Position numbers and translations under genes: made by a program. The notes under the pieces were generated by a model. That model was not told where the DNA came from. It did not search any database and saw only the letters and a list, made by a program, of their open reading frames with translations. This document shows positions 58,393-64,000 of a DNA stretch of 64,000 bases, one piece after another. The number at the start of each line of letters is the position of its first letter. The first letter of the stretch is position 1. The stretch spans positions 23,836,805-23,900,804 of the forward strand of contig NC_044922.1 in the NCBI RefSeq assembly GCF_003576645.1, given 5' to 3'. The stretch is from Ipomoea triloba. Taxonomy: Eukaryota; Streptophyta; Magnoliopsida; Solanales; Convolvulaceae.

Positions 58393-60094
58393 TGTTGGTC
58401 CCAAGGGGATGGGGTACAAGTCTAGAGGGGGGGGGGTGAATAGACTTGTATAAGATTTTGCAAATCTTTTCAACCTCTCGTGTGTATTGAACTTAGGATG
58501 TTTAGGTTCGATACCTCACGAGGTGAAGACAAAGTTTTATGCGCAGCGGAAATGTTATCCCCTTTTAGTTAGCACGAGTTTGAGTTAGTTCGAGAAGTGC
58601 GTTTATATGCAGTGCAATCGAGAGGTTAGCGAGAGATAAAAACAGTAAGTAAACGCAAGAGAGATTTTTAAGTGGTTCGGCCAACCCGCCTACGTCCACT
58701 CTTCTTCCAGAAACTCCCTGGAAGGATTGCACTAAAAACTTCCCTTTTTAGTACAATATCGAGCGCTTGAGCTTTGATCACGAAGCCCGCCTCAAGCCTC
58801 AGGTTTTTCGCCCCGCTTCTTGTTACTCCACCTCTCGAGCACTTGACCTTTGATCACCAAGCCCGCGTCAAGCCTCAGGTTTCTTTCACTCGGACAGCTG
58901 CCAGGTTACTCCACCTCTCTTGCTTAATCCAAAGCAAGGTGTTTTTGGTTGTCACAGTTGAATGTAACAGGCTCCAATCTGACCACAAGCTATCGTTGAA
59001 TCAACTTCGATGTAGAGCAGCTTCGGTCACCTTCTGGATGTATAACAGTTTAAGCTTTGTAACTCTCTTGAAACACTAAGATGTGTTTTCTCGCTATTTT
59101 GAATATCAGGATGATATTCCAAGTTAACCACTTGCACTTTGAACGTTTTAGACAGACACTTCTTAAGAATTTCGAACCCCTTCACTTCACTTCCCTTATT
59201 TTTTTTTCTTTCTTCTTATTCACTTCTTTTGTGTCTTTACGTCCTTATATATGAGAGTAGAGGAATAATTCCGTTGGAGGGAAAATTATTCCGTTTGAAA
59301 TTTGTCTCCCATGCTGATCATGGGTCTTGCATATTTTCAGCATATTTCATGGAGTGGTGATCTTGTAACTTGAACCTCTTTGTCTTGTAGTGAATGTTCC
59401 ATAGTTCACTTTTCTTGAGTCCATGCTCCACTTTCGTCTTTTGGTAAAAGTTACTCTTTTTATATTCCCATTATTCCTTGTTTGTAGGGAATCAGACCAC
59501 TTCAGCATTGGTGCACCTTTTGACCGTTTGTGGTGGAAATCTGACGTGTCATCCATTTCCGCCCATTTTGAAATCTTCACGTTCGGCACCTCTTCATTAT
59601 TCCATCTCCATGATATTCTTCTTCTCCAGACTTTAAGTATGACCGTCATTCAGCTTTGTTGGAGAATTGTTAGTGTATCGAGACCAAGGTTGATATCTTG
59701 ATTGCTTAATGTCTCGAACTCAAATATCGAGAGGTCTATCTCTCGAACTCTGTTTATGTCTCGAACTGGATAACTGTATCGAGAGGTCCTACCTCTCGAA
59801 CTCTGCTTATGTCTCGAGACTTAGTTGATGTCTCGCAGACCCTTATTCCTCCAGTGTTGTCCCATGCTTTCTTCTGATCTGTCTATATGATTACAACACA
59901 CGAGACTTCTAAGATGTTCAAACAAATTTCCCTCAAGCTTAAATATTTTCCGAGTTGAGCTCAAAGTTACCCGGTTGTATTTTCGCTCTTGGTTTACTTG
60001 TCGAACTTACAGCGTTTTTGCCTATGCATCGAGACTTGGGGATTTCTACTTAACAGTTGGTATCATCAAAACCTATTACATGATGTTCCTAACA
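58393..60094 (-). mobile_element. 3' LTR of a large LTR element (minus strand)
   Basis: On the minus strand it starts TGTTAGGAAC and ends GGGACCAACA, so it has TG...CA ends and a TGTT/AACA inverted pair. It is 1702 bp and directly follows a polypurine tract. A local cluster of TCTCGAACTC and ATCGAGAGGTC units lies at 59710-59830. The ORFs inside it are spurious. The 5' LTR must lie beyond the window. Confidence 0.85.
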
Positions 60095-60112
60095 ATTTCC
60101 CCCTTTTTGATG
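60095..60112 (-). other. Polypurine tract
   Basis: Minus strand CATCAAAAAGGGGGAAAT lies immediately before the LTR start and would prime plus-strand DNA synthesis. Confidence 0.85.
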
Positions 60113-60383
60113 ATGCCAACACTTATACTTACTCTATATGGCTGATTTGATAGAAAGAATTAACAAGGATTTTATTTTTCAGCGCATATGGTAAGTTTGA
60201 CAACATACTCTACTAAACTATGAATAATATAACTCACGCAACACCCCCAGCAAAAGATATATATGATTATAAGAAGGGAATGTTTACAAAGTAGAGTTTA
60301 GTAGACAGGATTGAAAGAAATAAGACCAAGAACAACATAGATATCAATACATTGAAATGAGATGGAGTTTGGACCATGAGAGC

Positions 60384-63300
60384 TTACTTCTTGTTGGCTT
60401 TCCTTTTCTTGTTAATGGCTTCTCGTGTCTTGATGGGGTCTTTCGGATTTACCAGGCTTAAGTATTCATCTGTGACATCTAGATGCCTGTAGTTCCTGTA
60501 GGCTTCCCCCACGAACTCACCATCAATTACTCCATCTTTCCACCAGGCAATGCATTCTTCTGGAGACATATTGCTGTGAGTAGATATCCCAGTGATTTTC
60601 AGAAGCTTGAATATCTCCAGAGTCAGAATTTGTTCAGTGTCTTCTCTGTTCCCAAACTTAAAGTTTGTCATGAGAAGATCTATCTTCCTTTCTTCTTCTG
60701 ACTGTCGTTCTTGTCTTTTTCTTCTTCTTTCTCTGTCCTCTTCTCTCCTTTTCTCCATTTCCTGTGTACGCTGGACCCTTAGGTTTTCTGCCTGTTTAGC
60801 ATCCTCCACTGCTTTGCTCATGATTCTTGGTATTTTTGGAGGTGGTCCAGCTGGTTCGCTTGCTGCCCTTTTCTTGCCCGTGGTATCCCCCTTCTTTTTC
60901 TCTTTATTTTCCCCCTTGTTGGCATCATCAGCACGGGAGAGGAGGATGGACATACCTTCGAAGATTGCTTGAAGTTGGGCAGGCACTTGGTTCGACAGGT
61001 CATCGAGTATGGCCTTCATCACATCCTGTCGAAGTTCACTGGAATATTGGAAGGCTCGAAGCTCTGCTCGCATCTCGGCTAATTCAGCCCTCGCACTTGC
61101 AGCCTCTGCTCGAGCGACAGCGGCTTCATCAGTGGCTTTCCGTGCTGCATCCTCAGCCCATATCGCCTGTTCGAGAAGTTCGGCATGACGGCCTTGGGAT
61201 TCACTTGTGCCAGCAGCAGGCATTGCAGCATTGCGGACCACAGCGAGTATTCTTTCGAGCTGAGCCATCTTCTGAGATTGATCAGCCATGAATTGACGCA
61301 CTTCGCCAATGAAGACTTCTTCGGCCTGTTGATCATAGTCAGAAGTAGGAGATGAGGATCGAGATGTACCTTTCGTCGGAGGGGACTTGGGTGCTTCCGG
61401 ATTTCCACCCATGACTTGCAATTGCGAGTCCACCTCTCGATTTAACGTCTGAGGATCCACAGGGACACAGGGTTCAGAGCTCGAAGGTAGCTCCATGTCA
61501 GGTGCTTCCCGGTTTCCACCTGAGGGATGGATCACTTCTTGCTCCTCACCTCTCGAACCTGGGGCCTCAGCTTCAGCAACTGTGGAGATAGGGTCAGCCA
61601 GAGAGTGTTCTTCGGTATTGGACGCTTCCCTGTTTTCATCCAATAGAGGTTCCCCCTCAGCATCACCTCTCGAACCAGTGCTGGGAACTTTGTCATCTGC
61701 TGGTGAGGTTGGAGACGTAGTGTCGACAGGAGCTTCCTGGTTTCCACCTTCGATGGTATCATCAGTACTCCTCGAACCAGCAGGACTTGGGGCATTCTGC
61801 TCATGTTGCTCATTTGACTGCATTTCAGTCTGCTCCGATGAGTCTGGAATGATAATTATTTCAGGAGCAGTAGGAAAACCCGGCAGTGTGAGCAACGGAA
61901 CTTCACCCTCTCGAATTGTCTGTGCTTCATCAGTAGTGGTCGAGGGTGTGGACGCGGGTGGTGGCAAAAGTAGAACGGTGTTGGGTGCCACTTGAAGTGC
62001 TTCAGAGGTCTCGGATTCACCTCTCGAAGCTTCTACCTGTTCGTCCAGAGCAGAGTTGCTGACTTGGGACAGTGGGATTGCGGCTGTTGCGATATCATCG
62101 TGAGCAACCCCAGAGGTCTCTCCTGGACCTCTCGTGAACTCAACGTTCTGTCCCAAGGAGATGGCAGTGGCGAGCCTGATATCTTCTCGAAATTGTGCAT
62201 CAAGTTCTGGATCCTCCTCAGGCTCAACCTCGGTTTCTTCAGCTATTCCTTTGCCCTTATCAGTTCTTCCACTGTTCAGTTTAGCCACTCTTGTTTCGTG
62301 GGCAAGGTCTAGGAGATGATGAGCTGGGATCTCGGAGATGCCCAACCACTGGAGTGCAAACTGCTCTTCTGCCTCCATTTCGGCTGCTTGACTCATCAAT
62401 TGAGTGAAAGAACTGGTTCTCCAGTTGATCCACCTGATCACCCTGGAGAAGTCATCAAGAGCGGGTGCTTCCATTGCCAACTGAGTGGAAACTTCTTCAT
62501 ATAAGTCATCCCGCCCATCAGAGATGATTTCAGTGGCAGAGATTGCTTCGTCTATCTGAGCCGTGATCTCTCGACTATGCTCCAAGAGATCATCTCCCAC
62601 CCTGACTGTGTAGTCTGTCTCTCGAACCATCTCACATGGTTCTTCTGCATCCCCTTGTACTGGATCACTGATCCCAGTACCTTTAACCTCTCGAGCCATC
62701 TCTCGAGATAAACCAACAGAGTCACCAGTACCCTCAGCAGTAATATCATCATTAACACACAAATCTCTTGACAGGGACCTGGTAGGGGGCACTCTCTCAA
62801 CCTCAGTGGCCAGTGTAGCCTGAGGTTCCCCCTGGGCTTGTGCCCTGTCCTCGAAGGGTACTTGTATAACTGACGGTTCCACCTCTTGAACCCGGGTGAC
62901 AGCAACAGTTTTGGCTTTCCTAGCCCTCTTTGGCAGATGAACCCTTTGAATCAGTACATCGAGAGGTTCATCATCAGAATTCTTTTCCTCGGTTTGGGCT
63001 TTCCTTTTGCCCCTTCCTTTTGGCTGTGAGGGAGAAGGTGCAGCTTTAACACCTTTAGTTTTGGGGACTAGAGATTTCGTCCTACCCATATAGGTATTTC
63101 GATGAATCTCTTTTCCCTCCCTCAGTTCGAAGCCCTTCAGGCTTAGGAGAAATTGCACAACAAAGCCGAAACCAACCTTTTTACTGATCGACAGGTTGGC
63201 GTTGGAGACTGAGCGCATCACTTGCTGTTGGAGGAAGTTGAAGATAATATGTGCCCAGTCCAGCTTGTTGTTGTTCCAAATGGCATGGAGGATTTTGAGG

Positions 63301-63854
63301 AGGTCTAGACTAACCTCGTCAGTTCCGGACACCTTGCCGAGCAAAAACTTCATGATTAGGTCGGCAGCGAGAGCAAACCTCTCCTTTAGGTAGTGCTTGC
63401 GGAGGGCAGAGGATGCTCTAGGTGGTGCAGTCGCTAGTCGGATCTTCTCCCAGAAGGCTTGCTTGTCCAAGTCGTAATCCGATAGATGCTTGACTGCTTC
63501 CTCTGATGACGCGAAATCAAATGCCGCTCTGAGGTCACCTACAGATGTTGTGATGGGAAAATCATTAAAGCGGCTTTCGATTTTACCCTTCGTGACCTTG
63601 GCATTTGCGAACCATTCTGTGAAGTCGAGGGCGTGAATGGTCCGGTAGTCGTGCGTCATGTATTTCATCAGTCCTGCTTTCTCAAACTTCTTCAGGACTT
63701 TTTCCGCCATTTTTGGATTAGGGGAGTTGGTGATGAAGCCATTTCTGTCAAGGATACTCCCCGCCTTGACTTGTTTGATCTGAGAGCGAATGTGTAGCAA
63801 CTCCCTCTGATATGCGTCGGAAGATGAGGTTGATGTAGAGGATTCGGATGCCAT
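60384..63854 (-). CDS. Single large ORF of a nonautonomous LTR element (plant transposon-protein-like N-terminus)
   Basis: An uninterrupted frame of 1156 codons starts at 63854. The N-terminal 250 residues (KVLKKFEKAGLMKYMTHDYR, LDFTEWFANAKVTKG, AFWEKIRLATAPPRASSALR, ALAADLIMKFLLGK) resemble the so-called putative plant transposon protein domain common in large retrotransposon derivatives. A basic segment (PSQPKGRGKRKAQTEEKN) follows. The middle is acidic, low complexity, with four degenerate repeats of about 37-40 residues around GGNREAP (61384-61760). Near the C-terminus are a likely coiled coil (AEAASARAELAEMRAELRAF), a Lys/Arg/Glu-rich run, and a compact end (MSPEECIAWWKDGVIDGEFV). I see no protease, reverse transcriptase, RNase H or integrase. 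It lies upstream of a polypurine tract and LTR on the same strand, so it is the element's internal ORF and not a host gene. Its biochemical role is unknown. Confidence 0.85.
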   Translation of the reverse strand: MASESSTSTSSSDAYQRELLHIRSQIKQVKAGSILDRNGFITNSPNPKMAEKVLKKFEKAGLMKYMTHDYRTIHALDFTEWFANAKVTKGKIESRFNDFPITTSVGDLRAAFDFASSEEAVKHLSDYDLDKQAFWEKIRLATAPPRASSALRKHYLKERFALAADLIMKFLLGKVSGTDEVSLDLLKILHAIWNNNKLDWAHIIFNFLQQQVMRSVSNANLSISKKVGFGFVVQFLLSLKGFELREGKEIHRNTYMGRTKSLVPKTKGVKAAPSPSQPKGRGKRKAQTEEKNSDDEPLDVLIQRVHLPKRARKAKTVAVTRVQEVEPSVIQVPFEDRAQAQGEPQATLATEVERVPPTRSLSRDLCVNDDITAEGTGDSVGLSREMAREVKGTGISDPVQGDAEEPCEMVRETDYTVRVGDDLLEHSREITAQIDEAISATEIISDGRDDLYEEVSTQLAMEAPALDDFSRVIRWINWRTSSFTQLMSQAAEMEAEEQFALQWLGISEIPAHHLLDLAHETRVAKLNSGRTDKGKGIAEETEVEPEEDPELDAQFREDIRLATAISLGQNVEFTRGPGETSGVAHDDIATAAIPLSQVSNSALDEQVEASRGESETSEALQVAPNTVLLLPPPASTPSTTTDEAQTIREGEVPLLTLPGFPTAPEIIIIPDSSEQTEMQSNEQHEQNAPSPAGSRSTDDTIEGGNQEAPVDTTSPTSPADDKVPSTGSRGDAEGEPLLDENREASNTEEHSLADPISTVAEAEAPGSRGEEQEVIHPSGGNREAPDMELPSSSEPCVPVDPQTLNREVDSQLQVMGGNPEAPKSPPTKGTSRSSSPTSDYDQQAEEVFIGEVRQFMADQSQKMAQLERILAVVRNAAMPAAGTSESQGRHAELLEQAIWAEDAARKATDEAAVARAEAASARAELAEMRAELRAFQYSSELRQDVMKAILDDLSNQVPAQLQAIFEGMSILLSRADDANKGENKEKKKGDTTGKKRAASEPAGPPPKIPRIMSKAVEDAKQAENLRVQRTQEMEKRREEDRERRRKRQERQSEEERKIDLLMTNFKFGNREDTEQILTLEIFKLLKITGISTHSNMSPEECIAWWKDGVIDGEFVGEAYRNYRHLDVTDEYLSLVNPKDPIKTREAINKKRKANKK

Positions 63855-64000
63855 TGATGAAGGTTAGATGTTTTGGAGGGAATGTGTATTACGTTTAGGA
63901 TTTGGGGATTTTGGGTAAACGGTTTTATCTTGAATCCGGGTAAAGAAGAAGGATTTGGCTTTTATATCATGTGGATTCGGGTTGGATATATGGGTAGGGT
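63855..64000 (-). other. Leader region of the LTR element, cut by the window end
   Basis: No primer binding site is visible in these 146 bases, so the 5' LTR and primer site must lie outside the window. Confidence 0.6.

Noticed and set aside
60483..63393. Plus-strand frames opposite the 1156-codon ORF
   Set aside because: They are antisense shadows; the minus-strand frame is unbroken and has protein-like composition.

Overview
The window looks like nuclear DNA of a flowering plant, probably a eudicot. It has intron-rich genes of plant-specific or plant-type families, an AT-rich background with many (TA)n tracts, and a dense load of small DNA transposons, SINEs, LTR and LINE remnants and a CACTA element. 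Two tRNA-derived SINE-like families recur. Their look reminds me of Convolvulaceae (Ipomoea-like) genomes, but that is an impression and not a proof.

Six host genes can be rebuilt exon by exon. They are a NAC transcription factor (8350-14103, +), the anaphase-promoting complex subunit APC11 (17408-19266, -), a TOM1-like VHS/GAT ubiquitin adaptor (24165-26355, +), the cohesin ATPase SMC1 in 18 exons (28274-41201, +), a small secreted protein of unknown role (45405-45951, +) and the splicing factor SLU7 in 10 exons (46895-50353, -). SMC1, SLU7 and TOL give lengths close to their family norms and keep their key motifs. SMC1 and APC11 both act at sister-chromatid separation, but their neighbourhood looks like ordinary chance and not an operon-like arrangement.

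The rest is mostly mobile DNA. 1-8200 holds a Tourist-like MITE, a 3.5-kb cluster of (TA)n-bounded elements with TGCAC-rich interiors, and two local duplications. 14.1-16.6 kb holds MITEs nested in one another. 20.8-23.5 kb is a short-LTR copia 5' end interrupted by a 5'-truncated LINE. The SMC1 introns carry a Mutator-like foldback, a Tourist MITE, a hAT MITE with perfect 8-bp target duplication, and a (TA)n-bounded element. 41.7-44.5 kb holds three more foldback elements, one with a cloverleaf-like GC-rich core. 52.0-56.3 kb is a decayed CACTA element split by three insertions. 58.4-64.0 kb is the 3' part of a large LTR element on the minus strand with one 1156-codon ORF and no visible polymerase.

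The observations I rate highest are: a GA (not GT) splice donor in SLU7; a U12-type donor in APC11 that is one base out of register; two different hAT elements inserted one base apart in two copies of the same MITE; a multi-hairpin structure at 42179-42294; and a group of (TA)n-bounded elements with shared architecture but unrelated ends. All coordinates of exons were read by eye from splice signals and reading frame; no alignment or transcript evidence was available.
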